Position numbers and translations under genes: made by a program. Positions 50,928-60,106 of a stretch of 64,000 bases of DNA are shown here, one piece after another (the stretch's first letter is position 1; each line of letters starts with the position of its first letter). The stretch covers positions 806,001 through 870,000 of the forward strand of contig NZ_JAGSYA010000003.1 of NCBI RefSeq assembly GCF_025685395.1. Direction: 5' to 3'. This stretch comes from Terriglobus tenax. GTDB taxonomy: Bacteria > Acidobacteriota > Terriglobia > Terriglobales > Acidobacteriaceae. The notes beneath the pieces are model-generated. The model made no database searches. It was not told the origin of the DNA and saw only the letters and a program-made list of their open reading frames with translations.

Positions 50928-53312
50928 TTGCCCCGTCTCTCTTCCCGTCTCGCGGGAACTGTACGTCTGCTTCTGTGCCTTGGTTTGAGTGCCGTTTCTG
51001 TTGTCCCCGCGTTGTGCCAGGAACCAGCCCAGCCGCAGGCTGGTGCGTCTGCACGTGTCTACAATGAGTCGACTCAACGTGGAGCGGCCCTGCGTGTCCG
51101 CGTGCCGAAAGTGGACCGGGTACCCACGCTGGATGACGTTGCCGCGATGAAGGCCGATGACTGGATGCGCAAGCGTATGGTGCGGCTCAGCAACTTTGTG
51201 CAGAGCGCTCCCTTTGACGGCAAACCTGCCACGGAGATGACCTTCGTCTGGCTGGGCCGGACTGACAGCACCTTCTTTGCTGTTTTTATCTGTTACGACC
51301 ACCGGCCGGATCAGCTCCGCAGCCACCTGGCCCGCCGCGAGAACATCACCACGGACGACGTTGTCGGCCTTTGGCTCGATCCCTTCCAGGACCGCCGCCG
51401 CGGGCTGCTCTTCCAGGTAAACCCTGAAGGCGTGCAGGCCGATGCCAACTGGACTGAGCCCGGAAGCACTGATTACAGCTACGACCTGGTCTGGAACAGC
51501 GATGCCCGCCGCACCTCGCAGGGCTGGGTCGCCATCATGGAGATCCCTTTCCGCAGCATCCGTTCGCGCGCCAAAGACCCGGAGTGGGGCGTGGTGGTGA
51601 ACCGCAGCATGCCGCGCAACAGTGAGACCTCTTACTGGCCGCGCGTTACGCCCTCCATCAGCGGTCTGCTCACGCAGGAGGGCTCGATTCTGGGTATGGA
51701 AGGCGCGTCGTCGCGCAACATCCAGATCAACCCCTACATGATCGGTCACAAGATAAAGCAGCTCAACCAGAACGACCCGAATAACCCGTTCTTCAGCAAC
51801 CGCAACTTCAGTGGGACCGCGGGCGGCGACATCAAGGCGGTCGTGAAGGATTCCATCGTGCTGGACGGAACTATCAACCCGGACTTCAGCCAGGTGGAGA
51901 GCGACCAGCCACAGTTCAGCATCAATCAGCGGTATGCACTGTTCTATCCGGAGTTGCGCCCGTTCTTCCTGGAGAACTCAAGCTACTTCGAATCGGTGGT
52001 CACGCAGCTGTACACGCGCACCATCGGCAACCCGGAGTTTGGAGCGCGCGCGACCGGTAAGATTCAGCACACCAACATCGGCTTTCTGGCCATCGATGAC
52101 CGGGCTCCAGGCATCTACGTCGCGCCTACTGATCCGTTGAAAGGAAAGCGTGCCTTCACTGTCGCATCCCGCGTTGCTCAGGATCTTGGGCCATTCTCAA
52201 ACATCGGCCTGATGTACGTGCAAAGGACGTTGGCTGGCGGAAGCAATCGTACCGGAGGAGTTGATTTCAACTGGCGTATGAACCGCCACTGGACGCTGCA
52301 GGGTGGCCAGGTCTTCAGCTCCACGCATCGCCGCGATGGCAGCTATGCTGCCGGCCCAGCGCGCAGGTTCGTCCTGACCCGCAGCGGCCGCAGCTTCTAC
52401 CTGCAGGAGCAGTTCCGCGACTTCTCGCAGAACTTCCAGACCGACGCCGGCTATGTCTCCGTGCCCCGGGTACGCCAGAGCAACGTGCAGATGAACGTCC
52501 ACTGGTATCCCACCGGAACCACCGCGAAAAAACTGCATGTACAGTCCTATGGTGTTGACACCAACCTGCGCATGGCCTGGGACCGTAAATGGCGGCGCGT
52601 CTTTCGCTACACCACGGACGACTTCTTCCTCGCATTCAGTCGCGGAACATCGATCTCTGCCGTCTTCGTCGGCAACTCTGACACGCTCCGGCCCGAGGAC
52701 TATCCGGCTCTGCCCCGTGAATCCAATTTTGCGGAGAACAAGGGGGGTATCGCCTTTCACACGGCGCCTGTCCCGCAGCTCTCCATGAATGTGCAGGCCT
52801 ACCATGGGGCGACGGTGAACTATAACCCGGTCAGCGGAGCTGCGCCGACACTGCTGACGGACGACACAGTGAACGCAGCCATCACGCTGCAGCCCATCTC
52901 CCGCCTGACGGTCGACAATACCTACCTGCTGGACCGTGCCGCCGAAGCCCGCACGCAGGAGCAGGTCTATGAGAGCCAGACGATGCGGACCAAGATCAAC
53001 TACCAGTTCTCGCGTCCGCTCTCGCTCCGCGCCATTGTGCAGTACAGCTCGGTGATGCCCAACAACGACCTGAGCGCGCTGGCCCGCACCAAGGACATCA
53101 GCACGCAAGTGCTCTTTACCTGGCTGCCGCATCCGGGCACGGCCATCTACGCCGGATATAACAGCAACCTGCAGAACCTGAGCCATGAGCTGTGCACAAG
53201 GCTTGCCTCAGGCGAGTGCGATACCACGCAGCCGATCCTGCCCCGCGGCACGGACTACCTGAACGACGGTCGCGAGTTCTTCATCAAAGCTTCGTACCTG
53301 CTGCGGTTTTAG
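50928..53312 (+). CDS. DUF5916 family outer-membrane protein with CBM9-like domain
   Basis: Exported protein of 794 residues. A signal peptide (ending VVPALCQ) is followed by a CBM9-like beta-sandwich (about 65-225; DSTFFAVFICYDHRPDQLRSH, DVVGLWLDPFQDRRRGLLFQVNPEGVQAD, QGWVAIMEIPFRSIR) and a long C-terminal region that looks like an outer-membrane beta barrel, with alternating residues and aromatic ends (IVQYSSVMPNNDLSALARTKDIS) and a final YLLRF. TTG 50928 has GAGG upstream. DUF5916 proteins are common in Acidobacteria and probably bind or import sugars or peptides. The last codon lies just before the end of the convergent LRR gene. Confidence 0.87.
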   Translation: MPRLSSRLAGTVRLLLCLGLSAVSVVPALCQEPAQPQAGASARVYNESTQRGAALRVRVPKVDRVPTLDDVAAMKADDWMRKRMVRLSNFVQSAPFDGKPATEMTFVWLGRTDSTFFAVFICYDHRPDQLRSHLARRENITTDDVVGLWLDPFQDRRRGLLFQVNPEGVQADANWTEPGSTDYSYDLVWNSDARRTSQGWVAIMEIPFRSIRSRAKDPEWGVVVNRSMPRNSETSYWPRVTPSISGLLTQEGSILGMEGASSRNIQINPYMIGHKIKQLNQNDPNNPFFSNRNFSGTAGGDIKAVVKDSIVLDGTINPDFSQVESDQPQFSINQRYALFYPELRPFFLENSSYFESVVTQLYTRTIGNPEFGARATGKIQHTNIGFLAIDDRAPGIYVAPTDPLKGKRAFTVASRVAQDLGPFSNIGLMYVQRTLAGGSNRTGGVDFNWRMNRHWTLQGGQVFSSTHRRDGSYAAGPARRFVLTRSGRSFYLQEQFRDFSQNFQTDAGYVSVPRVRQSNVQMNVHWYPTGTTAKKLHVQSYGVDTNLRMAWDRKWRRVFRYTTDDFFLAFSRGTSISAVFVGNSDTLRPEDYPALPRESNFAENKGGIAFHTAPVPQLSMNVQAYHGATVNYNPVSGAAPTLLTDDTVNAAITLQPISRLTVDNTYLLDRAAEARTQEQVYESQTMRTKINYQFSRPLSLRAIVQYSSVMPNNDLSALARTKDISTQVLFTWLPHPGTAIYAGYNSNLQNLSHELCTRLASGECDTTQPILPRGTDYLNDGREFFIKASYLLRF

Positions 53313-53314
53313 CT

Positions 53315-55216
53315 TCAGGCCGAGTAATACACCTGCACCTGCGGAAGAAAGACTCTCGTACCATTCAGGGTCACTCCGGGCAGACCATCGAGATGCACCT
53401 CCTGCAGGCGCGGCAGCTTTGCCAGGAAAGGCAATCCTGCATCGGTAATCTTCAGGCACTCATACAATTCCACCTGTTCCAGGCTCTTCATCTTTCCCAG
53501 GACCTCAAGACTATAGTCGGTGATCTGGGTAAGTCCCGCGTGGTAGAACCTGATCGACAGCTCTCCGAGAGCTTCCGTTGCCGCATCGCCTGTCTCGCGG
53601 CAGTACATGCAACTCAGACGTTCAAGCATGGCGCAGCGGCTAATGTGTTTGAAGCCATCATCGTTGAAGTCGATCGGCGTCAGTTCACGTAGCGCAGGGA
53701 ACTCCGGCAGGGTGCTCAGCACGGCATCGTCAACATTGCGGCACCCGATGCCCATGGTCCGCAGGCGAGGCATCTTCGAGAACGCGAGAAAGCCGCGGTT
53801 GCCGAAGTGAGGACTGACACGACCCCACACGTTTTCAATTGTCTGGGATTTCGCCAGGGCCTCAAACCCATCATCGCTCGCTATCGATTCCTGGATCCTT
53901 ACACGCTTCAGCTTTGGAAGCATTCCCATGTGACGCATCGCGATGTCGTCACTCAGCTTGCCATCGCAGCCAAGAAACTCAAGGTTCGACATCTGTCGCA
54001 GATGAACGAACCCATCTGTCGTGATCTGGCTAACATGCCAGAACAGGTCGAGTTCGGTGACTCCGTCGAGACCTGCAAACATCGCAAGACCGGCATTGGT
54101 AATCGGTCCATCCAGCAGCAACCGGAATCCCATGCCTGTCTTTGTTTTCATCTGTGGGAATTGATGCAGTAAGGGAATGGCCGCATCTGTCAGCAGCCTG
54201 CCTGTACTCAGCCGGCGAAGCTTCGCTTTCCCTTGCAGCGCTTCCACCACGCCGTCTCCTGTTGGAGATCCCATCAAGTCGACAATCTCAAGCTGGTCAC
54301 AGAAACGAAGGTTGGATCCGCCCTGGTCAGTAATGCCTGACTGCCAGGTCATCTCAAACTCGCGCAACGCAGGAAGATGCCGAAGCACTTCCATTCCACG
54401 GTCCGTCAGCTTCCCGCCTGGATACTCACTCAGGTTCAGGCGCTGCAATTGAGGCATCTGCGCAAGCTGCAGCAGGCCGTCATCGCTAAGTTCGCGCGAT
54501 CCGCCAAGATCAAGACTAGTGACGAAGTCCAGCTTGGCAATCTTCGCCAGCGCAGCATCGGTCATCATTCCGTTTGCTGTCAGGCGAGGGATACGCCGTT
54601 CCTTCATCACGCCGATCAACTGGTCCCAGTCAGACTCCGACATGCGGCGACGAGAGCCAATCCCGTTTTTCTTCGTATCCAGGACGTATGGCGCTCCCTG
54701 CGGAGGCCGCCCCTCTTCAAGAGCACGCAGCAATTTCTCCCAACTCCCAAATCCCGCGTCCTGCGCCAGCAGAAGCTGTGCCTCTGCAAGAGGGAAATAG
54801 TTCTCTGGCACCCTGCTGGATCGCTGGCGAAAGGCATAGTCGCGCCGCCAGATCTCCGCCTTTAGATCATTGAGATCAAAAACTCGCTTGTAGAAATGGT
54901 TCAGATTCTCCAGCGCCCCTATATCGCCTTTGTAGGCATCCACGAAGTGCTGCGCTGCCTGCTGGTAGGTTTCGATGGTGCGCGATACCGCTTCACGCTG
55001 GATTGCGGACTTGAGCTCCTTCCAGTTTTCGAACGCAAACTCGCACGCCAAGGCATGTTGCAGGTCGCGTAAGACTGGTTCTCCAGCGTGTTTGGGATAA
55101 GCCCGCTGAAAACGCTCGTGTGCGGCAGCGTCATTTTGCCGCAGAGCATTCAACCAGCGGCGTGCTTCCCGTTTCAAGTTGTCAAGGGTGGTCGTAGAAG
55201 TGAGCTGTCTTGGCAT
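53315..55216 (-). CDS. Leucine-rich-repeat protein with N-terminal helical domain
   Basis: Protein of 633 residues. The N-terminal part (about 8-180) is helical, with motifs TLDNLKREARRWLNALRQND and FENWKELKSAIQREA that resemble the start of ankyrin-type proteins in Acidobacteria. From about 195 onward come roughly fifteen LRR units of the cysteine-containing, F-box-like type (LTDRGMEVLRHLPALREFEMTW, ITDYSLEVLGKMKSLEQVELYECLKITDAGLPFLAKLPRLQEVHLDGL). No signal peptide is seen, so it is probably cytoplasmic. LRRs bind proteins; no partner is known. It converges on the DUF5916 gene. Confidence 0.8.
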   Translation of the reverse strand: MPRQLTSTTTLDNLKREARRWLNALRQNDAAAHERFQRAYPKHAGEPVLRDLQHALACEFAFENWKELKSAIQREAVSRTIETYQQAAQHFVDAYKGDIGALENLNHFYKRVFDLNDLKAEIWRRDYAFRQRSSRVPENYFPLAEAQLLLAQDAGFGSWEKLLRALEEGRPPQGAPYVLDTKKNGIGSRRRMSESDWDQLIGVMKERRIPRLTANGMMTDAALAKIAKLDFVTSLDLGGSRELSDDGLLQLAQMPQLQRLNLSEYPGGKLTDRGMEVLRHLPALREFEMTWQSGITDQGGSNLRFCDQLEIVDLMGSPTGDGVVEALQGKAKLRRLSTGRLLTDAAIPLLHQFPQMKTKTGMGFRLLLDGPITNAGLAMFAGLDGVTELDLFWHVSQITTDGFVHLRQMSNLEFLGCDGKLSDDIAMRHMGMLPKLKRVRIQESIASDDGFEALAKSQTIENVWGRVSPHFGNRGFLAFSKMPRLRTMGIGCRNVDDAVLSTLPEFPALRELTPIDFNDDGFKHISRCAMLERLSCMYCRETGDAATEALGELSIRFYHAGLTQITDYSLEVLGKMKSLEQVELYECLKITDAGLPFLAKLPRLQEVHLDGLPGVTLNGTRVFLPQVQVYYSA

Positions 55217-55397
55217 GATCCTTCCTTCCGATAGCGCCCAGGTCCGCTGAGCTCAGGGCCGGATGAAAGGGCCTTGCAGTCTACTGATCAGAAGGCTGGG
55301 TGGGAGTACTCTCCCTTGCCGCGGACAGGAGGCGCCCCAGAAGCGCTCTGAAAGCAAGGTGTCATGCGCTTATGGCGGCTGTCAAGATTGCCGCAGG

Positions 55398-55997
55398 CTA
55401 CATCTGGCGGCGATTGTCGAGCGCACGGGTTAGGGTGATCTCGTCGGCGTACTCAATATCACTGCCGGCAGGCACGCCGGTGGCGATGCGGGTGACAGCG
55501 AGCTGCGGTGCGATGCGGTGAATCTCCTGCGCCAGGTAGTGGCTTGTAGCCTCTCCCTCGACGGTTGGAGAAAGTGCGAGTATTACTTCTTCTGTATCGG
55601 CTAAGCGATTGAAAAGATTGGTAGTTCTGATTTGTTCCGGGCCGATGCCGTTGACCGGCGAAAGCGTGCCGTGCAGTACGTGGAAGACGCCGTTCCAAGT
55701 CCGAGTCTTCTCAATGGCGCCAATATTGGTCGGCTCCTCCACCACGCAGATCAGGCGCTGGTTGCGCGTGGGGTTGGAGCAGATGGAGCAGGGATCGATG
55801 TCGGTGATGTTGTTGCACCGCGAGCAGAGGCGCAGGCTGGCCTTCAGTTGCAGGATCGCCTTTGAGAGCGCCTCGGCGTCCGTGGTGCTGGCGCGCAGGA
55901 TATGGAAGGCGAGCCGCTGGGCGGACTTGGTGCCGATGCCGGGCAGCTTGCGCAGCTCCTCGATCAGCCGCGCCATGGGTTCTGCGAAGCGGGCCAT
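55398..55997 (-). CDS. recR: Recombination protein RecR
   Basis: Protein of 199 residues acting with RecO/RecF in gap repair. A helix-hairpin-helix (LPGIGTKSAQRLAFHIL), a four-cysteine zinc finger (C58, C61, C70, C73), and a TOPRIM domain (LICVVEEPTNIGAIEKTR; ILALSPTVEGEATSHYL) are in family order. It ends in RALDNRRQM. The stop of the preceding ybaB gene is adjacent to its start, in the classic dnaX-ybaB-recR order. Confidence 0.94.
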   Translation of the reverse strand: MARFAEPMARLIEELRKLPGIGTKSAQRLAFHILRASTTDAEALSKAILQLKASLRLCSRCNNITDIDPCSICSNPTRNQRLICVVEEPTNIGAIEKTRTWNGVFHVLHGTLSPVNGIGPEQIRTTNLFNRLADTEEVILALSPTVEGEATSHYLAQEIHRIAPQLAVTRIATGVPAGSDIEYADEITLTRALDNRRQM

Positions 55998-56330
55998 CTA
56001 GGTCAGTCCGGGGATGTTCAGGCCGCCAAGCGCGGACTGCACGCCCTGCTTGATCAGTTCATCGGCCTTTCGGCCGGCCTCGTTGATGGCCGCCTTGATC
56101 AGGTCTTCCAGCAGCTCAATGTCAGCCGGGGTGCCCATGCCGGAGGAGAAGGCCGTCGGGTCGATCTTGAGGGCCAGCAGCTCCTTCTTGCCGTTCATCT
56201 TCGCGGTGACCATGCCGCCGCCGGAGCTGGCTTCGACCACCGTCTGCTGGAGCCGCTGCTCCATCTGGTCCTGCATCTGACGGGCCTGGCCCATCATGTC
56301 TTTCATCTTCGCAATGTCGGAGAAGTTCAT
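55998..56330 (-). CDS. ybaB: YbaB/EbfC family nucleoid-associated protein
   Basis: Small DNA-binding protein of 110 residues: MMGQARQMQDQMEQRLQQTVVEASSGGGMVTAKMNGKKELLALKID and LLEDLIKAAINEAGRKADELIKQ are the diagnostic segments of this dimeric nucleoid protein. It lies between dnaX and recR on the same strand, the usual order in bacteria, and is co-transcribed with recR. A GGTTGGATGG-rich stretch fills the 41-base gap to dnaX. Confidence 0.94.
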   Translation of the reverse strand: MNFSDIAKMKDMMGQARQMQDQMEQRLQQTVVEASSGGGMVTAKMNGKKELLALKIDPTAFSSGMGTPADIELLEDLIKAAINEAGRKADELIKQGVQSALGGLNIPGLT

Positions 56331-56371
56331 AAATAGTTGGATGGTTGGATAGTCATCTGGTTGGATGGTTT

Positions 56372-58432
56372 CTATTTTTCCCGCAGGTCAATCACGGTGC
56401 GGACCTCGGCGTTGAACAGCTTCTGCGCCTGCTGCACGATGGGATGCTCCATGGCTGCGGCCTTGATGGAGCCGGCGGCAGCTGGACGGTCTTTCTTTGC
56501 GGCAGCGTTGGCGGCTGAGCCGGGAAGGAGGATGAGCTTCAGGTCGCCGGCGCCGTTCAGCCGCAGCGAGGTCTTGATGATCTTCTCGGCTTCGGCGTTG
56601 ATCAGCAGCTTCAGCATGCCGGCCGAGAGCGTGGTCTGGATGCGGAGCTCGTTGCCTTCGATGCTGAAGGTGAACTCGTCAAGCTGTTCGGCGGCAGAGC
56701 TGTGGCCCTTGGAGGCGGAGAGCTCATTGACGATGGCGTTTTGCAGGGCGGCAACATCGTAGGAGCCGGTTGGCTGGATGGCTGGTTGGCTGGATGGCTC
56801 GTCTTCAGAAACCAGGGTTTCAGTGGCGGAGCTGTCTACCCCTTGCTGCGCAAGGGATGGGCCACCCGGGGTCGTGGCTGTTTCAGGAGCAGGAGGTCCT
56901 TCGCTGTCGCTCAGGATGACAGGAGATATTTCAGTGGCGGGCTCTCCCACATCTGCTTTTGCCAGATATGGGGCACCCGGTTCCTTGACTGGCAGCACCG
57001 GTTCCGGGGCCAGGGCCAGGTTGCCAGCGGTCTGGTCAATGGGGATGACGTTGTTCAGCGTCGGCCGGGTGGACATCTCCGTCTTACGAGACCGATCGGT
57101 CTCAAAGGGGGAGAAGGCCGGCTTGGCCGGGGCGGCTGGCGATGCCGATCCCTCCACTCCGCTGCGCTCCGGTCGGGATGACAGGCCCGGAGTGGGGCGC
57201 GCGGGAGGTGGCGTGGGGCGTGGGGATGCAGGGGCAACACCCGGCTTTGCGGCGCTGGTCGGAAGGGCGCTGAGCAGGTCTTCGACCGGGAGCAGGCGCT
57301 GCAGGTGGACCAGTTTCAGAAGGCCCAATTCGAGATGGAAACGCGGTTCCTGACGGAAGCCGAGGTCGTCAAATGTCCGAAGTATAACTTGAAGAAATCT
57401 CGTTAACTCTTCTTCTGAAAAGAGTTGTGCGCTGCGAGCAGCCCGTTTGCGTTCGTCCACGCTGATCTGCAGGAGGTCGGTCTGGTTGTTCTCTTCGGTC
57501 AGGTTGGCGATCTTGGCGACGACGCAGTTGCGCAGGTAGCGGACGAACTGGCGGGAGATCTGCGTGGGCGAGTTTCCGGCGTCCAAAAGGCGGGCAGCGG
57601 TCTGGATGACCACGGCTGACTGGTTGGCACTGACGGCTTCAAGGATCTCTTCAAAGACGGTGTTGGGTACCGAGCCCATCAGGTCGCGGATCTGGGAGCC
57701 GTCGAGGACGGGCTTGCCGTCGGCGATCGGGGCGGAGGCGATGGCCTGGTCCATGATGGACAGGGCGTCGCGCATGGAGCCGTCGCCGGCCTCGGCCAGC
57801 AGGGCAAGCGCGGTGTCATCGGCAATGACACCTTCGTGCTGGGCGATGCCGCGCAGCTCGGCCAGGATGTCGTCATGCTTCACGGCGTGGAAGCTGAAAT
57901 GCTGGCAGCGGGAGCGGATGGTCTGCGGGATGTTCTCCGGCTCGGTGGTCGCCATCATGAAGACGATGTGGTCAGGTGGCTCCTCCAGCGTCTTGAGAAG
58001 GGCATTGAAGGCGGCATCGGTGATCTGGTGCGCCTCATCGAGGATGTAGATCTTGAACTTGTCGCGGGCCGGGCGGTAGCGGGCGGCGTCGCGCAGCTCG
58101 CGGATCTCGTCGATGCCGCGGTTGGTAGCCGCGTCGATTTCGATGACATCGACGGCGTTACCCTGGCGGATTTCGATGCAGGAGTCGCATTGCAGGCAGG
58201 GCTCGGCGGTGGGCCGTTCGGCGGAGCCGATGGTGTTACGGCAGTTCAGCGCGGAGGCCAGGATGCGGGCGATGGTCGTCTTCCCGATGCCGCGATGGCC
58301 CGAGAAGATGTAGCCGTGGGCGATGCGCTGCTGCTCGAGCGCATTGATCAGCGTCCGGGTGACGTGGTCCTGTCCGGCCACGTCGGCAAAGCGGAGAGGG
58401 CGATACTTTCGGGCGAGAACCTGGTAGGCCAT
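56372..58432 (-). CDS. dnaX: DNA polymerase III subunit gamma/tau, linker carrying in-frame repeats
   Basis: Clamp-loader ATPase of 686 residues. Walker A GHRGIGKTT (45-53), zinc-binding cysteines (C64, C79, C82, C85), DEAH box (132-135) and the SRC arginine segment (SRCQHFSF) are intact, then the lid and collar domains to about 385. The region about 390-545 is a low-complexity linker rich in Pro, Ser, Ala and Glu; it contains at least four interspersed repeats in frame at about residues 416-429, 484-496, 504-513 and 522-532. Beyond it comes the tau C-terminal domain. The ATG is certain from MAYQVLARKYRPLRF. Confidence 0.95.
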   Translation of the reverse strand: MAYQVLARKYRPLRFADVAGQDHVTRTLINALEQQRIAHGYIFSGHRGIGKTTIARILASALNCRNTIGSAERPTAEPCLQCDSCIEIRQGNAVDVIEIDAATNRGIDEIRELRDAARYRPARDKFKIYILDEAHQITDAAFNALLKTLEEPPDHIVFMMATTEPENIPQTIRSRCQHFSFHAVKHDDILAELRGIAQHEGVIADDTALALLAEAGDGSMRDALSIMDQAIASAPIADGKPVLDGSQIRDLMGSVPNTVFEEILEAVSANQSAVVIQTAARLLDAGNSPTQISRQFVRYLRNCVVAKIANLTEENNQTDLLQISVDERKRAARSAQLFSEEELTRFLQVILRTFDDLGFRQEPRFHLELGLLKLVHLQRLLPVEDLLSALPTSAAKPGVAPASPRPTPPPARPTPGLSSRPERSGVEGSASPAAPAKPAFSPFETDRSRKTEMSTRPTLNNVIPIDQTAGNLALAPEPVLPVKEPGAPYLAKADVGEPATEISPVILSDSEGPPAPETATTPGGPSLAQQGVDSSATETLVSEDEPSSQPAIQPTGSYDVAALQNAIVNELSASKGHSSAAEQLDEFTFSIEGNELRIQTTLSAGMLKLLINAEAEKIIKTSLRLNGAGDLKLILLPGSAANAAAKKDRPAAAGSIKAAAMEHPIVQQAQKLFNAEVRTVIDLREK
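56768..56799. repeat. 16-bp tandem repeat inside dnaX
   Basis: GGTTGGCTGGATGGCT occurs twice in perfect tandem (56768-56783 and 56784-56799). It codes on the minus strand for part of the dnaX linker (SSQPAIQPTG). Similar GGTTGGATGG words lie at 56338-56370 between dnaX and ybaB. Confidence 0.75.
56837..56869. repeat. Hairpin repeat within dnaX, type CCCTTGC/GCAAGGG
   Basis: Arms CCCTTGC (56840-56846) and GCAAGGG (56850-56856), followed by ATGGGCCACCCGG. On the coding strand this gives GGPSLAQQGV of the DnaX linker. A TTTCAGTGGCGG segment precedes it and recurs 111 bases away before the next copy. Confidence 0.65.
56895..56922. repeat. GTCATCC-type repeat within dnaX
   Basis: The minus strand reads CTGTCATCCTGAGCGACAGC then GAAGGACC, a near-exact member of the GTCATCCTGAGCGAAGCGAAGG element. 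It codes for PVILSDSEGP in the linker. Confidence 0.75.
56946..56981. repeat. GGGTGCCCCA hairpin repeat within dnaX
   Basis: Arms CCCACATCTG (56946-56955) and CAGATATGGG (56963-56972), then GCACCCGG. Read in the coding direction it is GGGTGCCCCATATCTGGC, the same 18 bases as copies D and E. It codes for GAPYLAKADVGE. Confidence 0.85.
57147..57185. repeat. GTCATCCCG-type repeat within dnaX
   Basis: The minus strand reads GTCATCCCGACCGGAGCGCA then GCGGAGTGGAGGGATC, matching the intergenic copy at 9446-9490. It codes for LSSRPERSGVEGSA in the linker. Confidence 0.8.
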
Positions 58433-58543
58433 TACTGGCGTTGATTGTATCGCCGCACGGGGTGTGGAGAGGTGGGGACAGAAGTTGCGGGGTGTGGGAT
58501 GAGTCAGGGAGCGGATAGAATTTCGCGGAAGACGGGTGGCGGA

Positions 58544-60055
58544 ATGCAGGTAACGCGAAGGAAGTTTCTTGGATTGACGATGGCGGCGGTTGCGATGCCA
58601 TCGTGGGCAAGTCTGACTCCGGTGGTGGCGAAGACGCAGGCAGGAGAGGTCGAGGGAGTCCTGGAGGGAGGAGTGCGTGTCTTCCGCGGGGTTCCGTTTG
58701 CCGAGCCTCCGGTTGGCACATTGCGTTTCCGGCCTCCGGTGCCGGTGAAGCCATGGAAGGGGGTACGGCAGGCAAAGTCATTTGCAGCGGCGGCCATGCA
58801 ACCCGGCAGCGGAGTCAGCGAAGATTGCCTGTACCTGAATGTGTGGGCTCCGGCAGAGAAAAGACCACATCCGGTCTATGTGTGGATCCATGGCGGCGGC
58901 ATGACCGGGGGACGGTCTTCCGACCCGATGTTTGATGGCCGCGACTTTGCAAGGGAAGGCGTGGTGGTGGTCACGATCGCCTACCGGCTGGGCGTCTTCG
59001 GGTTCCTGGAGATGGAGCCGATGCTCGGCAAGGCTTATCGTGGCAGCGCGAATAACGGTCTCCGGGACGCAATTGAGGCGCTGCGCTGGGTGAAGACGAA
59101 TATCGCGGCCTTTGGCGGCGATCCGTCACGGGTGACCATTGGTGGCGAATCGGCTGGGGCCAAGATCGTGGACCTGCTGTTGGCCAGCGAGCAGGCGACG
59201 GGGTTGTTCCGGCAGGCGATCTCGCAGAGCGGAGGGGAAGACCGCTGCTTCAGTCTGGAGGCTTCGCACAAGGTAGGCGAGGAGTTCGGGGCGTTCTGGG
59301 ACAAGAGCGGCGAGGATGAGATTGGAACCGTGGAAAGCGGGAAGCTTCTGGCGCGGCAGACGGCATTTCTCGCGCAGTGGCCGGGGTGGAAGTATCCGCT
59401 GCGGGCGCAGGCCGATGGGATGCTTCTCCCCATTGTTCCCCTGGAGGGAGTGGAGCGGCTGGCCAAAGGACGCCGGGTGCTGATTGGTACGAATCGCGAT
59501 GAGAGCGCGGCCTTTATCGGAGCGCATCCCGGCAAGGAGCCAGTGCAGGCGGAGCTGTCGAACCTGTCCCTGGAAAGGTTTGCGCCCGTCTATGGACGGT
59601 ATGAAGCGGTGTATCCGCAGATGGAGACGGATGCCCGGCATGTGCGGGCGGTGACGGCGGAAGAGTACTGGGTGCCGACTGTGCGTGTGGCCGAGGCTGT
59701 CGCGCGTGGCGGCGCGGAGGTCTATATGTACCGGCTGGACTACCCGCAGACGGGCGGGGCTTTGGCGGGAACCTCTCCCCATGGGTTTGATCTGCATCTC
59801 ACGTGGGAGCGTCCGCAGGCGAACAATGTGGATGCGGCGGTGGATGCCGCGATGGCACAGCGGGTGCATGCCGCCTGGCTTGGCTTTATTCGCGGAGAGA
59901 CGCCGAAGCTGGAAGGTGCACCCCTGTGGCCGGGGTTCGAGGTGAGGGAGAGGAAGACGATGGTGCTGGATGTGGCCAGCCGCGTGGAGACGATGCCGCA
60001 GGAAAAGGAACTGAGCCTGTGGGAAGGGCTGCTGGAGGGAGCGCCGGCGGGGTAA
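58544..60055 (+). CDS. Tat-exported type-B carboxylesterase
   Basis: Carboxylesterase/lipase family enzyme of 503 residues. A twin-arginine signal (TRRKFLGLTMAAVA) leads to the family opening GEVEGVLEGGVRVFRGVPFAEPPVG, the SEDCLYLNVWAP block, the oxyanion HGGGM, the nucleophile elbow GGESAGA (Ser203), and later DLHLTWERPQ near the catalytic His. Such enzymes cleave carboxylic esters in the periplasm or outside. ATG 58544 sits just before the Tat motif; an in-frame ATG at 58499 adds 15 residues. It is divergent from dnaX. Confidence 0.9.
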   Translation: MQVTRRKFLGLTMAAVAMPSWASLTPVVAKTQAGEVEGVLEGGVRVFRGVPFAEPPVGTLRFRPPVPVKPWKGVRQAKSFAAAAMQPGSGVSEDCLYLNVWAPAEKRPHPVYVWIHGGGMTGGRSSDPMFDGRDFAREGVVVVTIAYRLGVFGFLEMEPMLGKAYRGSANNGLRDAIEALRWVKTNIAAFGGDPSRVTIGGESAGAKIVDLLLASEQATGLFRQAISQSGGEDRCFSLEASHKVGEEFGAFWDKSGEDEIGTVESGKLLARQTAFLAQWPGWKYPLRAQADGMLLPIVPLEGVERLAKGRRVLIGTNRDESAAFIGAHPGKEPVQAELSNLSLERFAPVYGRYEAVYPQMETDARHVRAVTAEEYWVPTVRVAEAVARGGAEVYMYRLDYPQTGGALAGTSPHGFDLHLTWERPQANNVDAAVDAAMAQRVHAAWLGFIRGETPKLEGAPLWPGFEVRERKTMVLDVASRVETMPQEKELSLWEGLLEGAPAG

Positions 60056-60106
60056 GGGGGAGGGTACCCGCAGGGAGGAATGCGGATTACCTTCACGTAC
60101 AGTCCC

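Noticed and set aside
55217-55397. Possible gene in the gap between the LRR gene and recR
   Set aside because: Only a short antisense-type frame (continuing into recR) is open; no ribosome-binding site or protein-like segment. The gap probably holds the LRR promoter and the recR 3' end.
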